Of a stretch of 64,000 nt of DNA, positions 1-9,634 are shown piece after piece. The notes under the pieces were generated by a model. The model was not told where the DNA came from. It did not search any database and worked only from the letters and a program-made list of their open reading frames with translations. Position numbers and translations under genes: made by a program. The stretch lies in the NCBI RefSeq assembly GCF_003412455.1, contig NZ_QTJU01000006.1, forward strand, positions 186,001 to 250,000. The letters run 5' to 3'. Source of the stretch: Deminuibacter soli. Lineage in GTDB: Bacteria > Bacteroidota > Bacteroidia > Chitinophagales > Chitinophagaceae. Each line of letters opens with the position of its first letter. Position 1 is the first letter of the stretch.

Positions 1-651
1 ACCGTGCTCACTGCCAACAATGGCGGCGTACTGGGTGAATTGACCAATAAAGTCGGGCCCGTAGCTGACCAGCTGAAAGCCACCCTCAGTTCGCTCGATA
101 CTGTGCTTAAAAATGTAAACACCGTGCTCGACCCTGCTACCAAGGGCAACCTGCAAAGCGTAATCGGCAACCTGAGCAAGGCTACTGCCGGACTGGTAAC
201 TGCTTCTGCTTCGCTGCAGACATTGCTCAACAACGAAACAGGCGCCCTCAGCCAGTCGCTCAATAACGTAAACAGCTTTACCAAAAACCTGGCTGATAAC
301 AACAGCAAAATCTCCGGGGTAATGGATAACCTTGAAGCTACCACCAACCACCTGAGCAAGGCAGACATTGATGGCGTGGTAAACAAACTGAAAGCATCGG
401 TTGACAACCTCAACAACGCGATGACCAAACTCAACTCAACCGACGGTTCGATGGGTGCCCTCATCAACGATAAAACATTATACAATAACCTTAACAGCAC
501 CATACGCAGCCTTAATACACTCATGGATGACTTTAGACTACATCCCAAACGTTATGTAAGTCTTTCTGTTTTTGGCAAAAAAGACAAAAGCACACCGCTT
601 GCAGGCCCAACGGATAGTACGTACAAAACAACCACACCAACAAACCATTAA
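1..651 (+). CDS. MCE/MlaD-family lipid-transport protein, C-terminal part (5' end outside window)
   Basis: The frame is open from base 1, so the gene starts before the window and about 216 C-terminal residues are visible. They form a long, regularly spaced helical region rich in Asn, Leu and Ser (for example LNNVNSFTKNL), followed by a conserved-looking tail LHPKRYVSLSVFGKKDK. That tail is typical of Bacteroidota MlaD-like proteins, in which an N-terminal MCE domain (not visible here) is followed by a helical needle. Known MCE proteins carry phospholipids between inner and outer membranes. The stop codon overlaps the ATG of the next gene (taATGa), so the two genes are translationally coupled. 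Family assignment rests on the tail and the helical pattern only. Confidence 0.75.
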   Translation, partial: TVLTANNGGVLGELTNKVGPVADQLKATLSSLDTVLKNVNTVLDPATKGNLQSVIGNLSKATAGLVTASASLQTLLNNETGALSQSLNNVNSFTKNLADNNSKISGVMDNLEATTNHLSKADIDGVVNKLKASVDNLNNAMTKLNSTDGSMGALINDKTLYNNLNSTIRSLNTLMDDFRLHPKRYVSLSVFGKKDKSTPLAGPTDSTYKTTTPTNH

Positions 652-2267
652 TGAGGCGATTTTCTTTTGCGGCTGTTATTATTACCCTGCTGATATTTCC
701 TGCACACCGCCTGTTTGCGCAGGGGAAGGATTCATCACAGGAAAAAAAGACCATCATTATATCACATGCCGACCGGTTTACCAATGAAAAAAAGGATACG
801 TCTGAACTGTTTTCTGCTACCGGCAATGTAGTAGGCTCACAGGGCACTACCCTTTTTTACTGCGATAGCATGGTGCAGGACAGGAAGCACAACACTGTTG
901 AAGCTTTTGGCCATGTACACATCAATGACAACGACAGTGTGCACACCTACTCCGATTACATGAAGTACATTGGTGCAGACAGGCAAACCTTTCTGAAAAA
1001 GAATGTCAAACTCACCGATGGCAGGGGCGTGTTAACCACCAACGACCTCAGTTATAACCTGAACAGCAAACTGGGTATTTACCTGGCCGGCGGTAAACTG
1101 GTGAATGACAGCACCACCCTTACCAGCACAGAAGCCTATTACCATGGCGATACCCGTGATGTTACCTTCAAAAAGAAAGTAAAGCTGGTAAACCCGCAAT
1201 ACACGGTTACTACCGATACCCTGCTGTACAACACCTACACCAAGGTAGCTACCTTTACCGTACCAACGGTAATCACAGGTAAAGACAAGCAGCAGATACA
1301 TACTACCGACGGGTATTACGACATGCTCAATAAAAAAAGCTACTTCGGCAAACGCTCCGAGCTGGTTGACGACAGCACCAGCCTGGTGGCAGATGATATT
1401 GTAAACGATTCATCCGGTTATTCTGAAGCAGCGGGCAATGTATTTATCCGTGATTTGAAACAGGGGTATACACTAATTGCCAACAACGTAAAGAGCAATA
1501 AAAAAGAAGGTTCCTTTCTCGCCACACAAAAACCGGTACTGATTATTAAGCAGGATGCAGATTCGATTTTCGTAGCGGCAGATACCTTTTACTCAGCCCA
1601 CCTGAGCGCTTTGCGTAAAGAACGTAATGTGCCGGATGTGCTGGATACAACGGATCTTAAAAAATTGCTGCAGCTGAAACCAGACAGCGCCCGCGACCGT
1701 TTTATAGAAGGCTATTACCATGTGCACATTTTCTCTGATTCGTTACAGGCAGTGGGCGACAGTCTTTTTTATTCTTCAGAGGATTCTGTTTTCCGGCTGT
1801 TTAAAAACCCGGTGTTATGGGCACAGGAAAGCCAGATTACGGGCGATACCATTTACCTGTTTACGCAGGATAAAAAGCCCAAACGCATGTACGCCTTTGA
1901 AAACGGGCTGGTACTGAACCGCGTGGGCAAAGACAGTTTTTATAACCAGGTAAAAGGCCGTACCATCAACGGTTATTTTAAAAACGGCCAGATAGATTAC
2001 GTACGTGCCAGGGGCGGTGCCGAAAACGTGTATTACGCCCTGGACGAACAAAATAAATACATCGGTGTAAACAAATCATCTGCCGGGGCTATTGACACCT
2101 ATTTCGAGAACAAGAAGCCGCAGCGGGTAAAATGGATCAGCGACGTGCAGGGCAATATGTCGCCCATGGGCCAGGTAAACCACGAGGAAATAAAGCTGAA
2201 AGGCTTTAGATGGCTCGACAATATCCGCCCCAAATCCCGTTACGACCTGTTTGGAGAAACAAAGTAG
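651..2267 (+). CDS. OstA/LptA-like organic solvent tolerance protein
   Basis: 538 residues with an N-terminal signal peptide (hydrophobic stretch to about residue 23, ending LFAQ). The body is a series of beta-strand repeats of the OstA/LptA jellyroll type (SATGNVVGSQGTTLFYCDSM, EAFGHVHINDNDSVHTYSD, AAGNVFIRD). In characterised relatives this fold binds lipopolysaccharide and bridges the periplasm. The protein is much longer than E. coli LptA (about 185 residues) and matches the long OstA-like proteins of Bacteroidota. The start codon overlaps the stop of the MCE gene, which suggests a shared operon for outer-membrane lipid export or maintenance. The exact ligand cannot be read from the sequence. 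Confidence 0.82.
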   Translation: MRRFSFAAVIITLLIFPAHRLFAQGKDSSQEKKTIIISHADRFTNEKKDTSELFSATGNVVGSQGTTLFYCDSMVQDRKHNTVEAFGHVHINDNDSVHTYSDYMKYIGADRQTFLKKNVKLTDGRGVLTTNDLSYNLNSKLGIYLAGGKLVNDSTTLTSTEAYYHGDTRDVTFKKKVKLVNPQYTVTTDTLLYNTYTKVATFTVPTVITGKDKQQIHTTDGYYDMLNKKSYFGKRSELVDDSTSLVADDIVNDSSGYSEAAGNVFIRDLKQGYTLIANNVKSNKKEGSFLATQKPVLIIKQDADSIFVAADTFYSAHLSALRKERNVPDVLDTTDLKKLLQLKPDSARDRFIEGYYHVHIFSDSLQAVGDSLFYSSEDSVFRLFKNPVLWAQESQITGDTIYLFTQDKKPKRMYAFENGLVLNRVGKDSFYNQVKGRTINGYFKNGQIDYVRARGGAENVYYALDEQNKYIGVNKSSAGAIDTYFENKKPQRVKWISDVQGNMSPMGQVNHEEIKLKGFRWLDNIRPKSRYDLFGETK

Positions 2268-2357
2268 CGTGAGAGCTAAAGGGCTTTGAGCAAAGTAACA
2301 TCAGAACGCTAAAGCCGCAGCATTTGCGTTCTGACGATCTCCCCCCGGAGCAGTAAA

Positions 2358-2523
2358 AAAATTCGCTCAGATCAAAAGCCCGCTTAAATCAATGCTTTGC
2401 TCAAACGAATTCGCTCAGATCACGGATTCGCTCAAATCAAGCCTTCGCTAAGATAGTCTCGATGTGTCGATTCTCGATTCTCGAAATTGGTACCCGCTAA
2501 AATCACTGACGACTGACGATTCA
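2358..2523. repeat. Intergenic short-repeat tract upstream of nhaA
   Basis: The 261-bp gap before nhaA holds no gene. It contains three imperfect copies of ATTCGCTCAGATCA (near 2361, 2409 and 2426), then a second simple family (CGATTCTCGATTCTCG and GACGACTGACGATTCACG) that runs up to the nhaA start codon. Degenerate word-like repeats of this kind recur elsewhere in this window between genes. No hairpin followed by a T-run is evident, and a promoter could not be assigned with confidence. Confidence 0.6.
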
Positions 2524-2528
2524 CGCTC

Positions 2529-3659
2529 ATGCAACTGCTCAAACGCATATACAACGACACCCGCACCACCGGCATACTGTTGCTGGCCTGCACCGCAGTG
2601 TCCCTGCTGTTGGGTAACCTGTTTGGCGCTTATCCCGGCATCTGGGAGCAGGAATGGCATTGGCTTCAGCTATTGCAGTTGCCGCATAGCCCGGTTCACC
2701 TGGTTAACGATGGTGGCATGGCGCTGTTCTTTTTCCTGGCAGGTATGGAAATAAAACGCGAACTGCAAACCGGGGAACTCTCCACCCCGCAACGCGCTGC
2801 ATTGCCCGCTGCTGCTGCTATTGGCGGCATGGTAGTGCCGGCAGTTATCTATATCCTGTTTAACAAAGGCACGGCAAACCAGCACGGCTGGGGCATTCCC
2901 ATGGCTACAGATATTGCATTTTCGCTGGGCATACTGGCATTGCTGGGTAAACGCATACAGGTATCGCTGCGCATCTTTTTAACAGCACTCGCGATTATAG
3001 ACGACCTGGGTGCCATTATTGTAATTGCACTGTTTTACGGCGGTGCCATACAATGGCTGTGGTTGCTGGTCTGTGCAGCAGTTACTGCTGTGTTGTATTA
3101 TTCCCTGCGGGGCAAAACAACCATGCAGTGGTGGCATTACCTGCTGGGATTGGTGTTGTGGTTTGCCATGTATCATTCCGGTGTGCATGCTACCGTGGCC
3201 GGTGTATTGTTTGCATTGCTGGTACCTGCGCAGCAGATTAAACACCTGGAACACCGGTTGCACGCACCGGTAAATTTTATCCTGTTACCCTTGTTTGCAT
3301 TGGCCAATACAGCCATTCATTTTCCAGACCACCTGGGTGCCGCATTAAACACCACCGTAAGCTGGGGTATAGTGGCCGGCCTGTTCATAGGCAAGCCATT
3401 GGGCATTTGCGGTACCTGCTACCTGCTGGTAAAAAAAGGATATGGCACCCTGCCCTCGCATACAGGCTGGATGCAGCTGGCCGGTGTGGGAATACTGGCA
3501 GGCATTGGTTTTACCATGTCTATTTTCATCAGTACCCTGGCTTTTGCTGAACCTGCTGGTCAGAACATCGCCAAAATAGCCGTATTGCTGGCCTCGGTAC
3601 TGGCCATGATAACCGGCTATTGCTGGCTGCTATTCGCAAACAGGCCGCGGATTAAGTGA
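2529..3659 (+). CDS. nhaA: Na+/H+ antiporter NhaA
   Basis: 376 residues, a polytopic inner-membrane protein of the usual NhaA length with about 11-12 hydrophobic segments. The diagnostic stretch ATDIAFSLGILALLGKR is followed by LTALAIIDDLGAIIVIALFY; the paired aspartates at residues 158-159 correspond to the Asp163/Asp164 ion-binding pair of E. coli NhaA. The C-terminal AGVGILAGIGFTMSIFISTLAF is also typical. NhaA exchanges external protons for internal sodium and supports pH and salt homeostasis. It stands alone between a repeat tract and a DeoR-type regulator, with only 61 bp to the latter. Confidence 0.95.
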   Translation: MQLLKRIYNDTRTTGILLLACTAVSLLLGNLFGAYPGIWEQEWHWLQLLQLPHSPVHLVNDGGMALFFFLAGMEIKRELQTGELSTPQRAALPAAAAIGGMVVPAVIYILFNKGTANQHGWGIPMATDIAFSLGILALLGKRIQVSLRIFLTALAIIDDLGAIIVIALFYGGAIQWLWLLVCAAVTAVLYYSLRGKTTMQWWHYLLGLVLWFAMYHSGVHATVAGVLFALLVPAQQIKHLEHRLHAPVNFILLPLFALANTAIHFPDHLGAALNTTVSWGIVAGLFIGKPLGICGTCYLLVKKGYGTLPSHTGWMQLAGVGILAGIGFTMSIFISTLAFAEPAGQNIAKIAVLLASVLAMITGYCWLLFANRPRIK

Positions 3660-3720
3660 TGCAGCACTTTGCAGCTTATTGGTTATTCTTTACCTTTCCG
3701 TAAACAACTGCTTTTATCTT

Positions 3721-4467
3721 ATGCTGAAAAAAGAGCGACAGGCTTACATTATTCAACAGATCAATATCCATAATAAAGTGCTTTCGTCAGATTTATGTGT
3801 GCAGCTGAATGTGTCGGAAGATACCGTTCGCAGGGATTTACAGGAGCTGAGTGAAGAAGGCAAGCTGATGAAAGTGCATGGCGGCGCGCTCAGCAAATCG
3901 TTTCATTTTACCATCCAGAACAACAATATCTATTCGCTTCCGCAGAAACAGATTATTGCCCATAAGGCGGTACAGCTCATACGCGATGGCATGTTTGTGC
4001 TGCTGTCCGGCGGTACCACCATACGCGAGCTCATCAAGGCCCTGCCGCCCGATCTCAATGCCACATTCATTACCGTAAGTATTCCTACTGCCCTGGAACT
4101 GCTGAACCACCCCAGCAGTGAGGTCATTTTCCTGGGTAATAAACTGCTGAAAAACGCACAAATGGCCGTTGGCGCAGATGTGGTGCAGCGGCTGGGCGAA
4201 ATACGCGCAGACCTCTGTTTTCTCGGCACCAACAGTATTGATGCGCAGGCAGGTATTACTGATCTTGACTGGGAAGTAATTGAAGTAAAACGCGCCATGA
4301 TACGCGCTGCCCATAAAACCGTCTCACTCGCCATATCCGAAAAACTCAACAGCGTTCAGCGCCTGCAGGTATGCCCTACTACCGCGATTGATATGCTGAT
4401 TACGGAATTATCGCCCGAAGATGCCCTGTTGCAATGCTTCAGGGAAAAGGGATTGCAGGTGGTATAA
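3721..4467 (+). CDS. DeoR/GlpR-family transcriptional regulator
   Basis: 248 residues from the ATG at 3721. The N-terminal winged helix-turn-helix (about residues 6-56) contains VLSSDLCVQLNVSEDTVRRD and ends in the family signature KLMKVHGGAL. The rest is a DeoRC sugar-phosphate sensor domain with VLLSGGTTIRELIKAL. Members usually repress carbohydrate-uptake genes and respond to phosphorylated sugars. An upstream in-frame TTG at 3679 would add 14 residues not typical of the family, so the ATG is preferred. It lies directly upstream of a SusCD-like locus on the same strand and is a candidate regulator of it, but no operator was identified. Confidence 0.9.
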   Translation: MLKKERQAYIIQQINIHNKVLSSDLCVQLNVSEDTVRRDLQELSEEGKLMKVHGGALSKSFHFTIQNNNIYSLPQKQIIAHKAVQLIRDGMFVLLSGGTTIRELIKALPPDLNATFITVSIPTALELLNHPSSEVIFLGNKLLKNAQMAVGADVVQRLGEIRADLCFLGTNSIDAQAGITDLDWEVIEVKRAMIRAAHKTVSLAISEKLNSVQRLQVCPTTAIDMLITELSPEDALLQCFREKGLQVV

Positions 4468-4820
4468 ACTGCCATTGCCCTGAATTTGCCCGGTTGCCAC
4501 GTCATTTTTATTGCCTTGTTTCTTGTATAAATGCGCAGTTACTGCGCCGCGGGATTGCTTTGCCCGGCAGCAGGTAACAGCCTTAAAAAACCATAGAACA
4601 GGTATTTTCCGGTGGCCGGTCGTTCATTTTCGGCATTCTGCCGCATTTGATGTATTAAATTTTGTTTTTATGCGGGGTTAGAGTAAAATTGTGTAAACAA
4701 AACGCGCTTTTCCCTTCTTCGATTGCGTTTTATTGCGGGCTTTAATTTACCGCTGCTAACCGTATTACTGACACCCTGCAACCCTTGCCTTACTACTGTC
4801 TTCAAACCAAACAAACTGAT
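4468..4820 (+). other. Intergenic regulatory region upstream of first SusCD-like locus
   Basis: 353 bp without a gene. It contains GC-rich inverted stretches (GCGCAGTTACTGCGC near 4532) and AT-rich blocks near 4655. A putative promoter core TTG-N17-TAATTTAC begins near 4724, inside an element shared with the second SusC gene. The position is suitable for binding by the upstream DeoR-type regulator, but that is inference. Confidence 0.45.
4717..4737 (+). promoter_or_regulatory. 21-bp element shared by both SusC upstream regions, copy 1
   Basis: Bases 4717-4737 match 10682-10702 at 20 of 21 positions (one A/T difference). The core is GATTGCGTTTT followed by TTGCG. The first TTG is followed 17 bp later by TAATTTAC, a partial match to the Bacteroidota -7 element TAnnTTTG, so the element may contain the -33 box. 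It lies 83 bp before the SusC start codon. Confidence 0.5.
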
Positions 4821-7800
4821 ATGAGAAAACTCGTCTGCCTATTTATTGTGCTTGCAGGCATTCTATTGTATCCTTCCCTCGCCAATGCCCAGGCCACCAA
4901 AATCTCGGGCGTTGTGCTGTCGCAGGACAAAACCCCTGTGGAAGGAGTTACCGTTACCAACAAAGCTACCGGCAAAGTGGCCACCACCAATGCCGCCGGT
5001 GTTTTCAGCATAGAGGCCAGGCCCGGCCAGTTGCTGACTTTTACCTATGTGGGCATGGCCGAGCAGCAAGCCACGGCCGGCAGCGGCAGAATGACCATTA
5101 CCCTTTCCGGCGTAGCCAGGGAACTTGACCAGGTGGTTGTTGCCATGGATATACGCCGCAACCCCAAGGAACTGGGATATTCCGTTCAAAAAGTGGCTGG
5201 TAAGGAAATCCGCGAATCACAGCGCGAAAACTTCCTCAACAGTTTACAGGGAAGGGTTGCCGGGGCCACGGTTACCCCTACCACGGGCCAGGCCGGCGCT
5301 TCTGCTTCTATCGTATTACGCGGCTTTAATTCGCTTTCCTTAAGCAATCAGCCTTTGTTTGTAATAGATGGGGTAATCATGGACAACAATACCTTCAACG
5401 AAACATCCGACGGCGGCACCGGTGTGGGGCTTTCATCTGACAGGCCCAACCGCAACAACGATTACACCAACCGTATCGCCGATCTTAACCCCAACGACAT
5501 TGAATCCGTAACCGTACTCAAAGGCCCTGAAGCAACGGCGCTTTACGGCAGCCAGGCCAGTTCCGGCGCTATTGTCATCACCACGCGCAAACCAAAACTC
5601 AACTCCGTGTCGGTTAGCTATGACAACAGTTTCAGAACACAAACTATCACCCGTTTTAATAAAACAGTAGACGCTTACTCCATCGGCAACAATGGTGTTT
5701 ACTCACCGGCATTCAGCACCACACCGGCATTCTTCGGTCCGGCACTGGGCGCCAGCACCCGCATTTACGATAACAAACACAATTTCTTCAACACCGGCTT
5801 TACACAAACACACAATCTAAGCGTAGACCTCGGTACCAAAAACAGTGCTTTCCGCATCTCCGCATCATACATCGATCAGTCAGGCGTAGTGCCCAGCAAC
5901 ACCTACAACAAACTGAACCTGCGCATAGCCAATACCACAAAAATTGGCAAGTATCTTGATTTTACGCCTTCCTTTTCTTACATACCCAGCACAAACAACA
6001 AACCACTGCGTGGTGCAGGTGGCTACCTGCTGAATTTGTATACCTGGCCATCAGACAACGATATCCGCAATTACATTTCACCCAAAGGCCACAAACAGCT
6101 GATTAACCCGGCAGACGGGCCCAATACCGAACTGGACAACCCGCTGTTCAATGCCATTTACAATAAAAGCCGCGATAAAACAGACCGCATTTTCGCAACG
6201 TTCGGTTTAAACATCTATCCCTTTCCCTGGTTAACTATTTCAGGCAGGTTTGGATACGATCACTACAAAACAGACGGCTATACCTTCTACCATCCTGAAT
6301 CAAGTGAATACAGCGCTGCAACCGGCGGCTGGCTCGATAACTACTACCGCAGGTACACCGGTTACAACCATACCATTACTGCTACCGCCAAAAAATCGAT
6401 CGGCAAATTCAGCGGTCGTTTACTGATAGGTACCATGTGGGAGAATTTTGAAACCAAGATGTTTGCCGTATCAGGCAACAAGCTCATCGATTCAACCAGC
6501 ACCGACAGCAGCAATACCCTGCCCTCTACCAGAACCAGGCTGCTGCGCAACGTGTACGGCCAGCCCAACCTTAGCATCAACCGCAACAATGCCTATTTTG
6601 GCGAAGTATCGCTGGGCTATAACGAAGTATTGTTTTTAACCTATTCACACAGGTTCGAGCAATCATCCGTGTTTCCCAAATCAACACGCAATTACAACTA
6701 CCCGGGGCTTAGTCTCAGCGCCATCATCAGCGATATGCTGCCTGCCATTAAATCGGGCGATGTAATCAATTTCCTGAAACTGCGTGCATCGCTGGCGCAA
6801 ACGGCAAGGCTGCCCGATCCATACTCCAACCAGTCTGTTTTTGTCAATAGCCTCGCCAGCGGGCAGGGCTTCGCTTATGGTTTCACCAATTCAAACCCTT
6901 ATCTGAAACCCGAACGCCAGAAGACATATGAAACAGGCTTTGAACTGCGCATGTGGAAGAACCGCATTACACTGGAAGGCTCGTATTACAACACACGTGT
7001 AAGCGACCAGATTATACAGGGCTACCGTGCCAGTTATGCAACAGGCTTCGTGCTCAATACCTCGAATGTTGCGGCAACGCGTAACGAAGGCATTGAGCTG
7101 TCACTCGCCGCCAACCCCGTAAAAACAAACGACTGGAACTGGAACATCCTGTTCAACTTCAATAAAATGTTCAGCAAGGTATTGTCACTGCCCGCTTCAC
7201 TCACCGATTACTACCTGGGCGATACACAGCTCTTCGGTACAGCCAGGGCCGGTTTGCACAAAGGCGGACCAACTACCACCATCAGCGGCTACCATTATGC
7301 ACGCAACAACAGGGGCGATATATTGATTAACCCGGTAACCGGTTTGCCCAACGTAGCCAACAACTGGGTTACCATCGGCGACCGCAACCCCAATTTCACC
7401 CTGGGCACCACCAACAACATCACCTATAAAAACTGGACGCTGAGCTTTTTGTGGGACCTGAAAATAGGCGGTGATATTTACAATGGCACAGATATGTTTT
7501 TAACCGAACAGGGCAAAAGCATCCGCACGGCCGACCGCCAAACCCCGCGCGTAGTAAAAGGTGTGCTGGCCGACGGGCAGGAAAACAGCGCACACCCCAC
7601 TGTAAACAACATTGTGGTTACACCTTATTTCCAGAACGACTACTACAGCGCCGCCGCCATGCCCGATGAAGAGTTTATTGAGAAAAACGTAAACTGGTTC
7701 AGGCTGCGCGATATTACGCTGAGCTATAATTTTTCGCAGAACGTGGTGCGCAAGCTCAAATACTTTAAATCACTCGGCGTTTTTGTAACAGCCAATGACC

Positions 7801-7946
7801 TGTTGCTGTTTACCAACTATTCAGGTCCTGACCCTGCCATTAACGGCAATACCGCTGCATCCAAAGGCATTGGTTCATGGGGTATGGATTATGGCAGCCT
7901 GCCTGCGCCTGTAAGCATCAATATTGGTTTAAGAACATCCTTTTAA
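4821..7946 (+). CDS. SusC/RagA-like TonB-dependent outer-membrane receptor
   Basis: 1041 residues from the ATG at 4821, which immediately precedes a signal peptide ending SLANAQ. Domain order: a carboxypeptidase-regulatory-like beta-sandwich (about residues 28-95, ISGVVLSQDKTPVEGVTV), a plug domain (about 110-230, with LFVIDGVIMDNNT and SVTVLKGPEATALYGSQAS), and a 22-strand-type barrel ending in aromatic residues (LRTSF). SusC proteins form the pore of a pedal-bin complex with a SusD lid and import oligomers using TonB energy. No glycan hydrolase lies nearby, so the substrate is unknown. An upstream in-frame TTG (4785) would place a hydrophilic extension before the signal peptide and is unlikely. 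Confidence 0.93.
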   Translation: MRKLVCLFIVLAGILLYPSLANAQATKISGVVLSQDKTPVEGVTVTNKATGKVATTNAAGVFSIEARPGQLLTFTYVGMAEQQATAGSGRMTITLSGVARELDQVVVAMDIRRNPKELGYSVQKVAGKEIRESQRENFLNSLQGRVAGATVTPTTGQAGASASIVLRGFNSLSLSNQPLFVIDGVIMDNNTFNETSDGGTGVGLSSDRPNRNNDYTNRIADLNPNDIESVTVLKGPEATALYGSQASSGAIVITTRKPKLNSVSVSYDNSFRTQTITRFNKTVDAYSIGNNGVYSPAFSTTPAFFGPALGASTRIYDNKHNFFNTGFTQTHNLSVDLGTKNSAFRISASYIDQSGVVPSNTYNKLNLRIANTTKIGKYLDFTPSFSYIPSTNNKPLRGAGGYLLNLYTWPSDNDIRNYISPKGHKQLINPADGPNTELDNPLFNAIYNKSRDKTDRIFATFGLNIYPFPWLTISGRFGYDHYKTDGYTFYHPESSEYSAATGGWLDNYYRRYTGYNHTITATAKKSIGKFSGRLLIGTMWENFETKMFAVSGNKLIDSTSTDSSNTLPSTRTRLLRNVYGQPNLSINRNNAYFGEVSLGYNEVLFLTYSHRFEQSSVFPKSTRNYNYPGLSLSAIISDMLPAIKSGDVINFLKLRASLAQTARLPDPYSNQSVFVNSLASGQGFAYGFTNSNPYLKPERQKTYETGFELRMWKNRITLEGSYYNTRVSDQIIQGYRASYATGFVLNTSNVAATRNEGIELSLAANPVKTNDWNWNILFNFNKMFSKVLSLPASLTDYYLGDTQLFGTARAGLHKGGPTTTISGYHYARNNRGDILINPVTGLPNVANNWVTIGDRNPNFTLGTTNNITYKNWTLSFLWDLKIGGDIYNGTDMFLTEQGKSIRTADRQTPRVVKGVLADGQENSAHPTVNNIVVTPYFQNDYYSAAAMPDEEFIEKNVNWFRLRDITLSYNFSQNVVRKLKYFKSLGVFVTANDLLLFTNYSGPDPAINGNTAASKGIGSWGMDYGSLPAPVSINIGLRTSF

Positions 7947-7966
7947 CAGCTATTAAAACGTGCAAC

Positions 7967-9610
7967 ATGTTTAACCGGAATTCAACTACATATATACTGG
8001 CAGCAGCTTTGGCAATAAGCTTGCTGGACACTGCCTGTTCCAAAAAAATAGATGAGGCTTATTTAAACCCCAACGCGCAGGTGGTAGAGCCTATTGAACA
8101 ATTGCTGCCCAGCGTAATTGCCAACTTCACCGCAGGCTCAAGCGCTGCCAACAGCGGCAACGGTACAGCAGGCGATGCAAGGGAAATAGGCCGCTACATA
8201 CAGTACTGGGCGCAAAACACCAACAACTACCAGTACGACCGCATGGGTGGCACCAATGGCGGCAACGGCGGTATATTAGGCTATACCTGGACCATGCACT
8301 ACGCCGCAGTTGGTCAAAACCTCAACCAGATTATCAACTGGGGTTCACAGCAGCAGAAATGGGATTATGTAGGTGCAGCCTGGGCCATACGCGCCTGGAG
8401 CTGGCTAACACTGGGCGATGAATATGGCAATGTAATATTGAAAGAAGCCTTCGACAACAGCCGTACGCAGTTTGACTACGATTCACTGAGCATGGTATAC
8501 GACACCGTACGTGTTACCGCACAACGGGCCTTAACCTTTCTGAACCAGGCAGGCACCGGCATCAGTGCCAACCTGGCCATAGGCGACAAGTACTTTAACA
8601 ACGGCGATCTCGATAAATGGAAAAAATTCGCTTACGGCGTACTGGCCCGCTCCTTTCACCACCTCAGCAATAAAAGTACCTACCAGGCCGATTCTGTGAT
8701 TAAGTACTGCGACCTGGCTATGAGTGTGAACAACGACAACTGTATTCAAACCTTTGAAAACAGCAATGTATCAGGTACCATGAACTATTTTGGCCCAACC
8801 CGCGGCAACGTTGGTTCTATCCGGCAGACAGTGTTTATTGCCGACCTGCTTTCCGGCAACAACCCCTTGTTCCCCGGCATACAGGACCCGCGTATTTACT
8901 ACCTCATCCGTGAAAACGCCAACGGCACATTCAAAGGTATCAGCCCGGTAAAAGGCGCTGCCGCATCAACCGGTTTGGCAACCAACGACCTGCCTACGAA
9001 TTTTTGGGGCTCCACTTACACCAGCACCACTGCGACAGATGATAAAAACGCCCGGTTCATATTCAGAAACCAGGCACCATTCCCGGTAATGACAGCCTGT
9101 GAAATGCAGTTTATAAAAGCAGAAGCACAGTTTATTAAAGGAGATAAAGCCGGCGCACTGGCAACCTACCGCAACGCCATCCAGCTGCATATTGATATGC
9201 TCAAAAACGACTACGCCACCAATGTGCCTGCCAATGGTTTAATTACCGATGCCGCTGAAAACGCCTATCTGAACAATACAGCCATTGTACCGGAAACCGC
9301 AGACAAACTTACCCTTAGCCATATTATGCTGCAGAAATACATTGCCCTGTATGGCTGGAATGCGCATGAAACCTGGGTAGATATGCGCCGCTATCATTAC
9401 ATCGATAAAGATGCAAACGGCAATCAGGTATACACCGGCTGGGTGCCGCTCGCAGTGACAGACATTTATCCTGATAACAATGGCAAATACGTGTACCGCG
9501 CAAGACCGCAGAACACTTCAGAATATTTATACAATATTATCGCCGTAACTGCCATGGGTGGTACGGCAACGGATTACTGCACACACGAGTGCTGGTTTTC
9601 GATGAAATAA
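7967..9610 (+). CDS. SusD/RagB-family outer-membrane lipoprotein
   Basis: 547 residues from the ATG at 7967, 20 bp after the SusC stop. The N-terminus is a lipoprotein signal with the lipid-accepting Cys in LLDTACSKK. The body shows the TPR-rich SusD-like fold, including EMQFIKAEAQFIKGDKAGAL and a C-terminal WNAHETWVDMRRYHY segment typical of the SusD-like_2 branch. SusD proteins cap the SusC barrel at the cell surface and bind the ligand. Pairing and order (susC then susD) support one transport complex. The ligand is not inferable; the branch is seen both in glycan and non-glycan loci. Confidence 0.9.
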   Translation: MFNRNSTTYILAAALAISLLDTACSKKIDEAYLNPNAQVVEPIEQLLPSVIANFTAGSSAANSGNGTAGDAREIGRYIQYWAQNTNNYQYDRMGGTNGGNGGILGYTWTMHYAAVGQNLNQIINWGSQQQKWDYVGAAWAIRAWSWLTLGDEYGNVILKEAFDNSRTQFDYDSLSMVYDTVRVTAQRALTFLNQAGTGISANLAIGDKYFNNGDLDKWKKFAYGVLARSFHHLSNKSTYQADSVIKYCDLAMSVNNDNCIQTFENSNVSGTMNYFGPTRGNVGSIRQTVFIADLLSGNNPLFPGIQDPRIYYLIRENANGTFKGISPVKGAAASTGLATNDLPTNFWGSTYTSTTATDDKNARFIFRNQAPFPVMTACEMQFIKAEAQFIKGDKAGALATYRNAIQLHIDMLKNDYATNVPANGLITDAAENAYLNNTAIVPETADKLTLSHIMLQKYIALYGWNAHETWVDMRRYHYIDKDANGNQVYTGWVPLAVTDIYPDNNGKYVYRARPQNTSEYLYNIIAVTAMGGTATDYCTHECWFSMK

Positions 9611-9634
9611 ACCATCAACCTAAAAAAAAGATTC

